Below, in pieces: positions 1-12,939 of a stretch of 64,000 nt of DNA. The stretch is from positions 26,491,854-26,555,853 of the forward strand of contig JASEVX010000001.1 in NCBI GenBank assembly GCA_031761405.1, written 5' to 3'. Origin of the DNA: Serripes groenlandicus (taxonomy: Eukaryota; Mollusca; Bivalvia; Cardiida; Cardiidae). Position numbers and translations under genes: made by a program. Numbering within the stretch: the stretch's first letter is position 1; the number at the start of each line of letters is the position of its first letter. A model generated the notes under the pieces. That model made no database searches. It had not been told where the DNA came from and worked only from the letters and a program-made list of their open reading frames with translations.

Positions 1-79
1 ACTGTATGAGTATGACAAAACTTCACACACGTAGCTTGCACAAGTTTTGATAAAAGATCAGATTGTTATCTCTCAAAGT

Positions 80-465
80 CTGATTTGTTCATGGTTAATT
101 GAATTTTAAGTAGTTTGGTTCTCATTCTAAAACAAATGTATTGATTTATATATCCTTATTGACTTGATGTTCTGAAAACAAATATTTCATTATAGAAGGC
201 CAGAGAGGTTTATGAGAAACAGATACCCAACGTGACTCATTGTCGTATAATATCGGGGTCATTTAAGACAGTAGTAACTTACAATTGCTAAAAATATCAT
301 TGCATAAAATGATAAAACGTGAGTTCAAAATATCGGCATTAATGTGGGGGTTTCTGTCGCAATGCAGCAAATACACCGAGAACGCGGGCAGTGAAGCATA
401 ATGTACATTAGTTGTGATCTTTTAATAGGTGTCATGTCATAAATGGTACACATTGTACAATATAT
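80..465. repeat. Diverged duplicated segment, copy 1
   Basis: This stretch aligns along its length with about 54075-54535. Shared blocks include ATGGTTAATTG followed by TTTTAAGTAGTTT, ACTCATTGTCGTAT, TTTGTCGCAATG or its near match, and ATAAATGGTACACAT versus ATAAACGGTACACAT. The second copy has an extra ~80 bp near its end. I see no terminal repeats or coding potential, so it may be an old interspersed repeat or an old segmental duplication. Confidence 0.7.
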
Positions 466-540
466 ATACATATCAAATACAGGCAGTTTGAACGTGAGGG
501 CGGGTGTAGATGTCTGCGTGCGTGTGCGTTTGTGTCTGTA

Positions 541-580
<40 letters not shown>

Positions 581-585
581 GGGGG

Positions 586-626
<41 letters not shown>
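541..626. repeat. (TG)n microsatellite interrupted by a G run
   Basis: Two TG-dinucleotide tracts flank a run of about ten G. Apparent reading frames through this stretch are poly-Val/Cys or poly-His/Thr artefacts. Confidence 0.95.
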
Positions 627-627
<1 letters not shown>

Positions 628-1142
628 CAATTGCACTTGAATATCACTCACGCATGTAGCACGCAAATGTTTTGTAGCACCCGCAGTGAGTGCTACATAT
701 GTTCTTACCATTGATTTAACAAATCTGCAGATATTCAAAGAGCTACAACCCCATTTGTCTTCTGTTTTGTTAGAGTGACCTTTGGCACACCAATACGTGT
801 TTGTAATGCAAAAGCCAAAATAAATACTTACGCTGTTCAACAGTGCTACATAGGAGTGTGTGATTGAACACACATGCATGCAGATCGCCTGTTATGTATC
901 ACATTGTAAACAACGTTTTATCAACATTTCAATGTATGCATAATGGAGGTACAAGTACATACGTGTCATTAATTTATGTCAGTGTTTACCTGTTTGTCAA
1001 ACTTTTATTTTATAACCATTTTTGTAATACACACTGTGCTACATTGTAATGTAGAATACAATAAAGGAGTGCTACAAAGGTTGATTTGAAACACAAAGAG
1101 CTACACTTTTCAGTAATACACGACTCATTGTGTGTTTCTAAA

Positions 1143-1147
1143 TGTCT

Positions 1148-1178
<31 letters not shown>

Positions 1179-1190
1179 CGCGCGTGTGTG
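1143..1190. repeat. (TG)n(CG)n compound microsatellite
   Basis: A TG tract passes into an uninterrupted CG tract and back to TG, which is alternating purine-pyrimidine throughout. CG-only repeats are unusual in this AT-rich context. Confidence 0.95.
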
Positions 1191-3015
1191 TATCTATTTT
1201 GATGAGGTATGTCGTAGATATACACAACAACATACCGAGGTACTTTGACATTCTGAGGTATATTGTACCGTTACCTAGGAAAATTTACCTCTTTATTGCT
1301 TTAAAAAGTGTGCTAGATCATCCTGCGAAAGTATTAGCATGTACCTCGGTATATCGTTATTTAATTTGTAAGTGTGTTGTGTGTGCTGCACACATCAGGG
1401 GTTCATATATAGGGCGTACACACGTGTTAAAGTCGGACATGCGCATTCATAATGATGCAGAGCATGGACGTTATGCAAATCATTTGATACCTTCCACAAC
1501 ATCCGGTGAATGATAACAGAGCGCTCTTGTGAGGTAAGTGTGTCTTTATCTTTTAGAATAACATTTTTTAAAGTTTTAAAAGCGTTATACATGGTTAAAT
1601 CAGTGTGAGTCAATTGAACAACATTAGTTAAATGTTGGATTATAGTATTGCTATAGTGCTTTTATTCTTTTGGAGTTATTATTTCAGTGTATCAGCATAC
1701 AGTGCCACTATTCGGGAGTGGTGATTTATATATACAACAACAATGGCGACCATATTTCCTGTTATAGGTTTTCAATTGAAAAATTGTGTAAATTAAGAGT
1801 AGTTGGAATCATATGCATTTGCAAATGGAATAACTTAAAGTACTTCGAAGAAATCTGTTCGTTTCGTGTTTTTATTTGTTGCACGAGCAAAACAATCTTT
1901 GTAGATTATGATGATGCCCATTCACTGGTTTGAAAGAACATATGTCTGAAAGAGTCACTTTGAGATTTTCTAACATTTTGCTTTTGTCAAAATGTATCAA
2001 CAACATTTCTGACTGCATCCGCAGGTCGCCTTTTGTTTTGAGAATCTAAGCAACTAAGGAACTCTTCAATTTCAGGCTTACCCCTTGGGCTTTTATTGGT
2101 TGATATTTTTTCTATTAAGAGTGAACATGATCTTTTAGTCTCCGGTTAACAGAAAATAACGTGGGAAGGGATCGCGTTGTGTCAAGGATTTTAAACATTA
2201 TGATAATTTTACCTTTTTTCCTCAGCGGAAAGTGTAAGTTTTTAATACGTTATCATTCCATAATGAACCGCTGTTGATCATGTGAAATGACTTGATGCTT
2301 GTCGGACTTCAAATTCATCCGTATCATCTGAACGTCTGATGCAAGTGTTTACGTGACCCAGTTATTTCTACCTTGTTTTGAAGAGAACATGTGTTTTTCG
2401 CGGCAACAGCTAGCCATCTTAATTATGTTAGTTATTTATTTTGACATTTTATGAAAGACAAATACATACACCTATTATAATATAACCAATCATTCTCATT
2501 TGTCTTTGCATGTTTACACTGAAGCGATAATAGATTAGCTAGTTGAGTTACCATTAGCGGATCGCCACTTTGTTTCCATGACTGAGTCTGAGGGGTTTTC
2601 TCAAGATTTTATTTTCGACAATTTACCAATTTACCAATTCCCGAAGATGCTAGTGATTTAATCGGAAATCTATCAATACAAATCTGCAGTTAGATAAAAC
2701 ATAACTTGTACAATAACAGCAGAAGTTTTGACAGTTAAAATGTTGCTTGAGATGACCCCCCCTGATTTCACTTGTGGACTATAAACAAACAAGTTCCGAA
2801 ACATTGACCGTTTCTTTTATGCACTACGTTGTTTCGTTACTGATCCGTTAAGGGTAACTTGACTGTACTTTGTTCCCTCTTGTCGAATTACTATTTAATA
2901 ACTTTGCGATAACAAATGTACTGCTTACATAGCTGTCGGTCAAAATCGACCTTATAGCGACAACGTTTTGGTTAAATTGAGTTTTTACCCATTGTTTTTA
3001 AGCCAATATATTTAT
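1191..3015. other. No gene recognised
   Basis: AT-rich, apparently single-copy sequence. The longest open stretches (for example 1670-1933 on the plus strand) lack recognisable domains and show no convincing splice context. Nothing else is supported here. Confidence 0.5.
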
Positions 3016-3270
3016 TTAAAATCTAAATTGTATGTAAAAAGCATTACTTTGCCACGTACCTTTTTTAAATTTCTTTATTGATAGAGTTGAAATCATGCCA
3101 CAATTCCAGTAAGATTCCTGTAAGATGTCTTTGCAGTAAGGACATAGATCTGTCCTTTTTCGGCCTCTCTTTCTTTTGTCTTGGTTTGATGCTGTAATGG
3201 TACTGCTGCTCCAATAAGTTTTATTGAAATTTGTTGGTATCATACTATCAGATAAGGTGATGTTTATCAT
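3016..3270 (-). other. Possible degenerate coding fragment (basic patch plus CPYC)
   Basis: An 84-residue open frame contains a strongly basic patch (KRKRGRKR) followed by TDLCPYCKD, which could be a nuclear-localisation-like patch and half of a zinc site. An acceptor-like CTTACAG lies inside it. There is no complete domain and no partner exon that I can see. It may be a relic of a mobile-element protein or chance. Confidence 0.15.
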
Positions 3271-4550
3271 TAACAGTGACGGTCTATTCTTATCTTGAAA
3301 CTGTTCACATTTTTAGCGTCGATGACATACACAAAAAAACAGAAGAGCATTGGTGTTCGCTGCTCGGTGCTCTTGTTAAGTTGTTTGCTCGTCAGTTTTT
3401 AAGCAAATCAGTTTATTTTGACAATTCTTTTGATTTTTATACACAAAAACACAGCTTATCTGTAGTCCTGAATAATTGTTTTGACACATATCTGTCTTCC
3501 TGCTCTGGTTTTACCCTTGCACTCAGCAATACAGCCATTTCACATGACTTGAAGCAGACCCCAGTACATAGAACTGTCTTTTTGTTTGTCTATATTAATG
3601 GCTTACAAGCTTTTTGACTCTTTAACTTCTAAGACTTCCAAACCCTCATTCAATTATTGGTTCGATAGGTGTAAAAAGATATTAACCTGATCCAATTAAT
3701 GTTTAATGATCTGACAGTCCAGCTTTGGGAATTAAGCTGTAACGGCAATTTTAAGTTGTAGTACTAAATGTTGATGTAAATACGTTGGTGCCAATGTTAT
3801 TTTCTTGCGTCATCTTTTTTATTCTTGGGCAAATGGCGCCATTTGCGAAGCCGAGCGTGAACCCTGTGAAGGGCTTTAAATATGTTAGATATCAGCAAGA
3901 CCATATATTATTGTGTCGATAGTCTGATAGAATGACATAAAGATTACTTAACGCTGTGTAGGCTCAGTGTTTTTTCATAACCGAAATTGGGCCCCATTCA
4001 CATTCAATGGATACCTTTTTCACAAAAGTAGGCTTAACTCTCACAAAATCTGCCTTAAATCACATTTTACATGTCACTATTTTCACAATTGAAAGTGCCC
4101 TGGCCCTGGTCACAAAACAGCGAGAAAAATCTCTGAGGCTTTCCCCATTGTTATATTCATATATTTTATTTGATATATTGCTGTTTTATATTTCTCAATA
4201 TTTATAGTTATACATGTTATGGTATTATTGGTAATAAAATGATGAAATTGAAAATTGAAATTGTTGTTACTTGTTTAAAAAAAAAAAAATAGATTGTCAT
4301 AATTCTTAATTCTGATAAATGGTTTTAAGCAAGTGTAATGTGTTAATGCAAATTAATAGTAGGCTTTGATTTTGTATATATCATTATATGCTGTAGTTCT
4401 ATTTGACCATTGAAATAGTTCAACTGAAACCTAACTTTCTATATTTGACAGTGTTTCGATAGAAAAATGAGACCAAAAAGGCGGAACAAGACTGTCACAA
4501 GAACATATATACAACAAACTTAAGAGAAAGATATGGCAATAGTCTTTTTT
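3271..4550. other. No gene recognised
   Basis: An open frame at 3276-3617 (plus, 113 residues) has ordinary intergenic composition and no motif. The remainder is AT-rich with a poly-A run near 4278. Nothing further is supported. Confidence 0.45.
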
Positions 4551-4554
4551 TAAT

Positions 4555-4830
4555 TTCATATTAAATAAAGAGTTGCCGACTTGCTGATCTGCTATAGTCC
4601 CTAAAAAAACCTTTGTTTGCGTAGAAATGAGTGTATATCTTCACCAGAATATATTGAATATATGACATTGAGTTTAAATTCATTGTGAATGTGTTCTACA
4701 TGAGAAACGCTTAGAAAGTGTGACAATTGAGGACTGAAACTGATCGATTTACATAGAAATAAAGAAGGAATTGTTTTGGTGTATTGTAACATAAAGCGCT
4801 TGTGAGTGGAATATATCAAAAGTCAATTGT
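4555..4830 (+). repeat. Interspersed repeat family A, copy 1
   Basis: Contains GAATATATGACATTGAGTTT with flanking sequence also present near 8395 and, in reverse orientation, near 61390. The shared flank CTACATGAGAAACGC and the AGTGTGACAATTGAGGACTG block recur at 8655. No coding content is visible; the family is unnamed by me. Confidence 0.75.
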
Positions 4831-5222
4831 GTGTCAGCTGCACATATTGAAGCATTCTAGGGTCAAGTCGCTGCCACTTGTCAACAAATACAAGTAACTA
4901 CTCAAGAGATGGACTATTAGAAACGTTAGGCTTTCCGGCGATCTCGGAACCGTAAGTAAACCGTAAGTTTACGGGGTGGGATTCAGTCAAATTGCTTGAA
5001 AAATGATGAAGCTGGGTGCCTGGATTGTAATTTAGGCTCATGGAGTTATCCATCCATTAGGTAATAACCTTTTTAACATTTTTCCGCAAAATAAGATGTT
5101 TTTCAAGCTATTTCAAATTGTCTTTGAATGGTTAATTGCATTAAACAGGTATAAACATGAGGTTTGGTCATTCCTTTCAACATGGGGCACAGTTAAACCT
5201 TAACATGTTATGTGTATATGCT

Positions 5223-5960
5223 TTTTAGCTCCCCTATTCGAAGAAATATTGGAGCTTATGTAGTCACCTCCGCGTTGGCGTTGCCAGCTTGGTCAAACCT
5301 TTGCGTGCAAGGCCTTTTCTCAGACACTGTGTATGCTGTTGCTTTGAAACTTCACACACTTATTCAGGGTCATTAAGTGACCTTGTATGTCAAGTCCCAT
5401 AAGTCTTTAACTCTGGAATGGATTTTTACTGAATTGTGCTCCTTTTTGGACTTAGAATTTTGGTCAAACCTTTGCGTGCAATGCCTTTTCTCAGACACTG
5501 TTTATGCTGTTGCTTTAAAACTTCACACACTTATTTAGGGTCATTAGATGACCTTGTATGTCAAGTCCCACAACCCTGGAATGAATCTTGACTGAATTGT
5601 GTCCCTTTTTGGACTTAGATTTTTGGTCAAACATTTGCGTGCAAGGCCTTTTCTCAGACACTGTGTATGCTGTTGCTTTGACACTTCACACACACTTATT
5701 CAGGGTCATTAGATGACATTGTATGTCAAGTCCCAAAACTCTGGAATGAAGTTTGACTGAATTGTGTCCCTTTTTGGACTTAGATTTTTGGTCAAACGTT
5801 TGCTTGCAAGGCCTTTTCTCAGACACTGTGTATTCTGTTGCTTTGAAACTTCCAAACACTTTTTCAGGGTCATTATATGACCCTGTATGTCAAGTCCCAT
5901 AACTCTGGAATGTATTTGGACTGAATTGTGCCCCTTTTTGGACTTAGAATAAGCTAAAAA
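5223..5960 (+). mobile_element. Pearl-like element with ~165-bp tandem core
   Basis: It begins TTTTTAGCTCCCC and then carries four tandem units starting at about 5291, 5462, 5625 and 5790 (spacing 163-171 bp), each containing GGTCAAAC, a TTTTCTCAGACACTG block and CAAGTCCCA. A start with AGCTC plus a tandem core of about 165 bp is the plan of the pearl-type elements known from oysters, which have been linked to Helentron-type transposons. No transposase is encoded; the family assignment is inference. Confidence 0.6.
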
Positions 5961-7320
5961 CAAAAAAGTGCTCTTACACACCCCACTCATATAAGCAAGC
6001 CGCACTCTGGCTAGGTAAATGTCGCAAGAGATGGCCAGTTTAATGTTTTAGGCTTATATTTCTAAGATTTTATCTTCACCAATTTGTTAGCACAGATTGA
6101 CAGACAGACACGATATCCCTGACGCTTTTTAAAAAGTTTGAGGATAACCAGCAAAACTAGAATATAATACCCAGCCACAATGTGGTGCGGGCATTAACTT
6201 TCACGGTCAACTTCATTTTCAGCTTAGGTCAATTTGGTGTAATTACTAAGCTAATAATATTTAATCTCCATTAGCCTAATTTTCAAAACTCCTTATGTAC
6301 ATGTTTAGCTTGCTAATTTGAAGAGTAGGCGCGCTTATGTAGTCATCCCGTCGTCATCACTGTAGCACGTCTATTCGAAAAAAAATGGGCGTTTAAGTAG
6401 CTACCAAGGCGATGGCGTCAAGAGTTGCCAGGTTAAGATTTGCATGCAAGTATTGAACATTTGTGATATATCTCGCAATAAATAATAGTGTGTGGTTTTA
6501 TCTGATACTGTAAGTCTTCGGTATTATGTTTACTATCGGCATACATCGTATATAAACAAATTTAAAGATTTAAATGGCTCAAAAGGGTATGTATGGACTT
6601 TGTTAACATTTGCATGCAGGTATTGAAAAGGTGTATTATCTTGCAATAGGTGATACTGTGTGACTTTTCCTAATGCTATAACTGTTCTGAAGTAGAACCT
6701 GATAGATGATGGCCCCAATAGGCGAGCTATATTGTCCTCAAACAACTCTTGTTTTGTCTTGGAGACCTGTATGATGCACGAGCGCAGAAAACTTGCCAGA
6801 CTCACGTCGCGAAACCTAGGTTTGGGTTGCATAGGATATTTGACATTTCTTTGAAAATAATTGTCTAATTTTCCTAATATTTGCTATTTTCTTTCATTTT
6901 ATATCATTCTCTGTAAATTTACCCAAAAACCAGCTTCAGAGTCCACAAAAATGACCAAACAATTTTGTGTCATCTGCAAAAATGTTTGGATACAGTCAAA
7001 CTGGTTGAAAATGATAACACTGGTTGCCTAAAATGTCTGAAAATAGTGTATAAATCTTAAGTTTGATCATCTCTATGAACATTTTACACAGTAAAACAAA
7101 AAATGTGGTGTTTTTTCTTATTTTTCCTATGTGAAGACCTATGTATTGCGCGAAAGCATAAAACTTGGCCGATTTAACCGAAAAACCTAAATTTGGGTGG
7201 TATAGAAAAAAATTAATTTTCTTTGATAATAACTTCTTAATTGACCAAATATTTGCTTTTGTGATTTTATTTTATATCATACTTTGTAAATAATTAGAAA
7301 AAACATATAATTAAGAACAG
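5961..7320 (+). repeat. Degenerate tandem units related to neighbouring element
   Basis: A partial copy of the preceding element's 5' part lies at about 6362-6480 (CTATTCGAA, then GGCGATGGCGTCA, TTGCCAG). Two units around 6425 and 6605 share TTTGCATGCA and TATTGAA. Two further units around 6765-6900 and 7135-7270 share a block with GAAAACTTG or AAAACTTGG, then CCTAGGTTTGGG or CCTAAATTTGGG. No gene is seen. Confidence 0.55.
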
Positions 7321-8312
7321 TTTTTTAGCTCACCTATGCACGAAGCGCAAGGTGAGCTATTGTGATCACATTTTGTCCGGCGTCCGTCCGTCGTGCGTCG
7401 TCAACATGTGAGCTTGTTAACACTCTACAGGCTACATTTTGCATCCAATCTTCATGAAAGTTTATCAGAACATTCATCTCCATTAAAATTTTGGACAAGT
7501 TCGAAACTGGGCCATATGAGGTCAAAAGCTAGGTCACTAGGTCAAATTGAAGGGAAATCTTGTTAACATTCTGGAGGCTACATTTTCAAATTGAGCATGT
7601 TGAAACTTTATCAGAATGTTTGTCTTGATGATATCAAGGTCAAGTTCGAACATGGGTCATGTCGTATCAAAACGAAGGTCACTAGGTCAAATTGAAGGGA
7701 AATCTTGTTAACACTCCAGAGGCTGCAATTTTTGCTTCAGCAGTTTGAAATTTGGTCAGAATGTTGAGCTGAATGATATCTAGGTCAATTTCGAATACGG
7801 GTCATGCCGGGTCAAAAACTAGGTATTAGGCCAAATTGAGGGAAAATCTTGTTAACTATGTAGAAGCAATATGTTTTGCTTCAGCAGCTTGAAATTTAAT
7901 CAGAATGTTAAGATGAATGATATCTAGGCCAAGTTCGAATATGGGTCATGTAGGTTCAAAAACTAGGTCACTAGACCAAATTGAAGGAAAATCTTGATAA
8001 CACTTTGAATGCCGCATTTTTTGCTTTAGCATCTTGAAATTTGGTCAGAATGTTTGTCTGAATTATATCTAGGTCAAGTCCGAATATGAGCTTTGAGTAA
8101 GTTGACAATTTGTCAGAATGTTGTCTTGATGATATCTAGTCCATGTTGGAATATGGGTCATATCAGGGAAAAAAATATAGATCACTAGGCCAAATGAAGG
8201 AAAATCTTGTTAACACTGAAGGTTGCATTCGGAATAATTGTCTTGATGTGTTTTGCATAACAGTACATTGTATAATTACGGTGAGCGATCCAGGGCCATC
8301 ATGGCCCTCTTT
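7321..8312 (+). mobile_element. Pearl-like element, near complete
   Basis: The 5' end is TTTTTTAGCTCACC followed by a short hairpin (AGCTCACCT against AAGGTGAGCT) and GTGATCACATTTTGTCCGG. Several ~150-bp units follow, each with GGTCACTAGGTCAAATTGA and AATCTTGTTAAC. The 3' end is GGTGAGCGATCCAGGGCCA, TCA, TGGCCCTCTTTTTT, a 7-bp stem with a 3-base loop. Terminal hairpins with a tandem core suggest a non-autonomous Helentron-type element. A minus-strand copy lies at about 43850-45060. Confidence 0.7.
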
Positions 8313-8314
8313 TT

Positions 8315-8745
8315 TGTCTTAAAGTCAAATTAAGCTAAATGTATCCGCTGACTTGCTGATGAGTGTATAGTAACCATCACCAGAATGTATTGAATATATG
8401 ACATTGAGTTTAAATGCATTGTGAATGTGTATAGGATGCACTGAAAATGATTGATTTGATCACTTTTAGTATTTTGACCTTGTTTGAAAGTGAAAGTAGA
8501 GAATGCAAAGTTTGTCTGTGCCTGATTTGGTCCAAAATGATGATTACCATTTCCACCCGGTGAGTTCTTTCTTGCATAATCATTAATGTATGACCCCACA
8601 TTTTCTTTGGATTGTTTTAAAGCTAGGATGTAACTCATTTCAATGATATATGGTGTTCTACATGAGAAACGCCTAGAAAGTGTGACAATTGAGGACTGAA
8701 ACTGGTCGATTTACATGGAGATATATTACTAAATGATAATAATAG
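8315..8745 (+). repeat. Interspersed repeat family A, copy 2
   Basis: Shares with 4555-4830 and 61060-61455 (reverse) the blocks GACTTGCTGAT, CACCAGAATGTATTGAATAT, ATGACATTGAGTTTAAA and the end block TGACAATTGAGGACTGAAAC. It is longer than copy 1 and includes the CATTTTGGACC-type centre also seen at 61250. Open frames inside it are repeat sequence. Confidence 0.75.
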
Positions 8746-8867
8746 GGTCTGAAATTGAGGTCTGAATAAATGGAATGTTAAATTGCTGGAGACAAGATGT
8801 TGTTAGCTTATTTAAGGTATACAAGTCCAATTTTCATAGCTATTAACCCTCACAGTGCTATATTGAT

Positions 8868-10695
8868 TTTTAGCTCCACACATCAACCTTTTTTCTTCAA
8901 ACAACTTCTCTTCCCTTACCACTTGGCCAAATGGGATAAAACTTCATAGGAAGCATCCTCTCAATGTCCTTAATCCTTTTGATCCATGCAAAATTCTGGT
9001 TTCCATGGCAACCGAAAGAAAAACCTGTGAAAACTTAAAAATCATCCTCTCCGAAAGTGTCTGGCCGATTTTCAATAATTTTGTAGAAATGTTCCTTGGA
9101 TGACCCTCTTTCAGATTACTTCATGTTCCTTGGATGACCCTCTATCAGATTCCTTCAAGTCATGTCGGTAGCCCCAAAGTCGCCAAATGCGACAAAAAAA
9201 TCAAAGTTGCGAAGGAAACAAGAAATTTGCGAAAACAATTGTGAAAGAAAATCTTGGCAAATTGAGCCGCAATTTTGTTTATATAAATGCTCTAAGCGAC
9301 GTATAACAACACAACCAAGCTATCAATTGTATCACTGTGTATCTATTGCTATAACTTTAACAGGTAACCAGTCTTGATATTTAATTTAATGTGAAGGTCA
9401 AGTTACTGCGTGATCTGAGGTTTTTCACACGTTTAATCAGATTTATTGGATGAATTATTGTCATGACCGATTAACTGATGTTGTTATTGTCAACCATAGA
9501 GACACGTGGGTAACTGTTTGCTCTTTGATTGGACATATCTATTTTTTTATTTGAACATTTTATCTTCCGTAATCAAGATTATGTTTGACCAAAAACTCTC
9601 AGGTGCGGACAATTAAAGAAGTTTGTTTTAAGTGTTGAACCAATAGTTGTATGAAATATAGTGAAAACAAAGTAGATTTTTATAATGAACTATTGCATAT
9701 ATATAAACTCTGCACAGCAAGATTAAACAGAATCAAATCGTCCAATCAGTACCATTCTTAAAATAGCTTCGAAATATAAACTAGATTGTCTTTTTTCTGA
9801 ACCTCCTGCCGAAATACAAAAACAAACTCAAGCTAATGCTAGAAACTTTCATGAAAAGTTGGAAATGACTGGTTCAGTTATGATTATGCTATTAAAACAC
9901 AATGAAGAGACATTTTCACCTCTGGACAGAAAGAAACTGACAAATGTGTAAGGAAAACTTACAGTTATGACAGTTACTTTTGTGTATTACATAACACATG
10001 AGCTATTGGTAAATTAATTAAAAGAAGAATTAATGTATTTGATTTTTCTGTTCCCTTTGTCCATTGAATTGATTCAACGTTAAAAATAATTGGCTCAAGC
10101 TTTGGCTCCTTTTTTTCAATTTGGCAAATGTGTTGGCGAAAGAATTTTGTTTTGTCCAACGGTACTGGCTTGATTTAAAGATAATTTAGCACAAATGTTC
10201 CTTGGACGACCTTCTACCAAGATTGTTCAAATTAATCCGATCCATTGAAAAACATGGCCGCCAGGGGCGGGTCTTGTTTTCCTTATATGTGCATTGTAAA
10301 ATCTTTAAAAGTCTTCTTTTCCAACTGTACTGGCCTGATTTGAAGATAATTTGGCACAAATGTTCCTTGGGGACCTTCTACCAAGATTGTTCAAATTAAT
10401 ACGATCCATTGAAAAACATGGCCGCCAGGGGCGGGTCTTGTTTTCCTTATATGTGCATTGTAAAATCTTTAAAAATCTTCATGTCCAAAAGCACCTGCCT
10501 GATTTAAAAATTATTTGGCCCAAATGTTCCTTGGGTGACCTTCTACCAAGGTTATTCAAATAAATCCTATCCGTCGAAAAACATGGCCACCAGGGGGGTT
10601 GCTTGTTTTCCTTATATGTATAGAGTAAAACTTTGAAAACTATTGAAGTACTATTAAATCAGGTGAGCGATATAGGGCCATCATGGCCCTCTTGT
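8868..10695 (+). mobile_element. Pearl-like element with internal insertion
   Basis: Starts TTTTTAGCTCC near 8868, continues with GGGATAAAACTTCATAGGAAG as in the related element at 26400, and ends AGGTGAGCGATATAGGGCCA, TCA, TGGCCCTCTTG near 10695, the same terminal hairpin as at 8290. Three tandem units begin at about 10193, 10358 and 10521 (163-165 bp), each with AAATGTTCCTTGG and ACATGGCCGCCAGG. The 9160-10180 interior does not match the family and may be a later insertion. Confidence 0.6.
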
Positions 10696-10699
10696 TACT

Positions 10700-11818
10700 T
10701 TAGTCTTGATATAACTCTGGATAGAGAAAACTGTTCTGTTTTCAATTGTTTGGTGGGAATGATAGTTTTTTAAACTTTATCTTAAAGGGACTGAACACCA
10801 TAATGGTCCAAAATCGTTATATTTTATACTTATTCTAATTAATCCAAAATACATCGATATATATGTAACGGAACGTTGTAGAAGGTCGTACAAGTCTTGT
10901 TTTTCATTATTTCATAGGAAATAAGCAGTTAAAAAAATGTCCGCTTCGTGTTTTCCCGTTTAAAAATACCGTGGAATTTCCTCTTGCTCATTTCAATTTG
11001 TGGATTCAATTCGGCATTCTCTAACACTATCGACTAATTACATTCATGTATGCATGAGTGTAAGGAACAACAACTCTGGGAAGGAGATTATCAATTCGGT
11101 TGTAGTGATCACGTGATAAATATACAGCGATATTTTTAGATTTACTGGGTTACTAACCCAGTAGATTTTACAATGCAAAATAACGAAAAATCTCCGCAAT
11201 ATTAATAGTGTGCATATATTGTAGTACATCAGTCAGCAAATCTCAATGCCTTACATGCAAAAACATGAAGGTAATAGCAATTTTTAACAATTTTCTTTTT
11301 TTTTCGCTTTTTTCTCATATGGGATTCAGTCCCTTTAAAACAACATGTATCACTATTTTCATTTGTGAGATAACCCTCAAATATTTCTCCAAATACTTTC
11401 TATATGAAGTCAAACGAAAGGACCCTTAAAAGAGGTAAAAAGTAGATATGTACTACATAAATCATGGGTACACCTGATGCACGTTTAATGCAAGAGAATT
11501 CATTAAATCTTGTCAAGATGACTTTTTTAAGCTGCAACATTAGACATTTCGCAGGTTCTCGCCTGATTATGAAACGTTTTGTGTTGCGCTAAATCTGTGT
11601 TTACATGTTAAAATCTGTTTTTAAAATGAGTGTAATTAGATAAAGAAAAAATAAATTATCTCTGAAATGGACTTTATCTGGAGACTTTACAGTTTTGTGC
11701 AATTTCTTCTTTTGTCACTATGTTTTCAAAAAGTCTTTAATCAATCCTATCTTCCTTTACATATGAAATGTCAGACCAAACAGCTGGTAAGGCTTCTTTC
11801 ATATATATTATATGCTGT
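10700..11818. other. No gene recognised
   Basis: AT-rich sequence. A small hairpin (TACTGGGTTA against TAACCCAGTA) sits at 11142-11163. Open frames of 60-73 residues here show no motifs. Confidence 0.5.
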
Positions 11819-12013
11819 ATTTTAACCAGCAGATAACTTTGAAAAAATGTAAGCAAAAACATGGAAAATTGCCTTAAATGACGGTACAATTATTTAACAA
11901 AGTTGAAAACATTGTGGCAAAAGGAGAAATTGCTCTTCTTCTTTTGTCACATTGTTTTCAAAACTCGTCTGCTTCAGAGGCGTTAGAAGCATCTATATGT
12001 GGGAAAGGGTTAA
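11819..12013. mobile_element. TTAA-type MITE, degenerate copy
   Basis: Contains the family core GAAAACATTGTGGCAAAAGG followed by GAGAAATTGCTC and the complementary TTTTGTCAC, a CTGCTTCAGAGGCG block, and ends GGGAAAGGGTTAA. The left end is diverged (TTTTAACCAGCAGATAACTT). See 42779-43009 for the best copy. Confidence 0.75.
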
Positions 12014-12049
12014 GTGAAAAGCAACCATGTATTGCCCCCTGTCCTTGGT

Positions 12050-12620
12050 TTAACCAACATACAACAAACCTGCGGCAGAATTGACTTTGAAAACATCTAG
12101 GGAAAAATATAGAAAATCTCAATAAATGATTCTATACTTACTGGATCTAATTGAAAACAAATTATGTTGCATAAGGAGAAATTCCTTCCCTTGTCACAAT
12201 GTTTTCAAAAAACATCTGCAAATAGCGAAGGGTTTAACTGCAACTTCTGAAACATACAGGTACTCAGTAGACGACATTTAAAAATATTGTAGGAAAAAAG
12301 AACAATTATTTTCAACTGATGTGATACACTCTGTTCTTTTGATGTTTTCAAGCAGAAGACAGTTAAGACTGTAAAATTGTAGAATTTATTATCATACAAG
12401 TTTATTTATTGTTTATGCCAAGTGAGGACATGTTAGACTAGAAAAATGATGTTAAGTTTTTAGTGCAACTGAGAACAAAGTGCTTGTGTTTTGTGTCTGT
12501 TCTGCTCCTTCATCGTCAAACATTTCTTTATTCCTTTCCCACATGCAATAAATCTGCAGCAGAAGACTTTAAAAACATGACAAAATATTGAAATTACTCT
12601 GCTGAAACTGATGGTTTAAT
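12050..12620. mobile_element. Further TTAA-type MITE fragments
   Basis: A second diverged copy runs about 12050-12238 (GACTTTGAAAACATCTAGGG, AAGGAGAAATTCC, CACAATGTTTTCAAAA, GAAGGGTTTAA). A left end alone (CCTTTCCCACATGCAATAAA, then TCTGCAGCAGAAGACTTT) begins at about 12533. These appear to be nested or side-by-side insertions. Confidence 0.65.
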
Positions 12621-12939
12621 TGCAAGTTAATGTTGCAGAATTGTCTTTAACATAACCCTCAACAAATATTCTTCAAGCCATATTAATTTTTAGCAGATTT
12701 ATTGAAATGAAAGTGGTAAAATCCTTTCTAAATGTTGTCTCTTGAAGGAAAAAACCCCGCATGTTTGTATTGTGGATGTTTTGTCATCCCTGTGTTTTGG
12801 AGGTTACAAGGATACATGTACACTGAGTTTGTCAACAATTATGGTCTTGAGACTGTTGGAAGGCTGATCTGGCTTCCAAATTATAAAACTTTATTCAGTG
12901 CTCATGTAGTAGAGTCGTCTGTCCCATCGACAAACAATA
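12621..12939. other. No gene recognised
   Basis: A 70-residue open frame at 12732-12944 has no motif and ends in the start of the LTR element; nothing else is seen. Confidence 0.5.
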
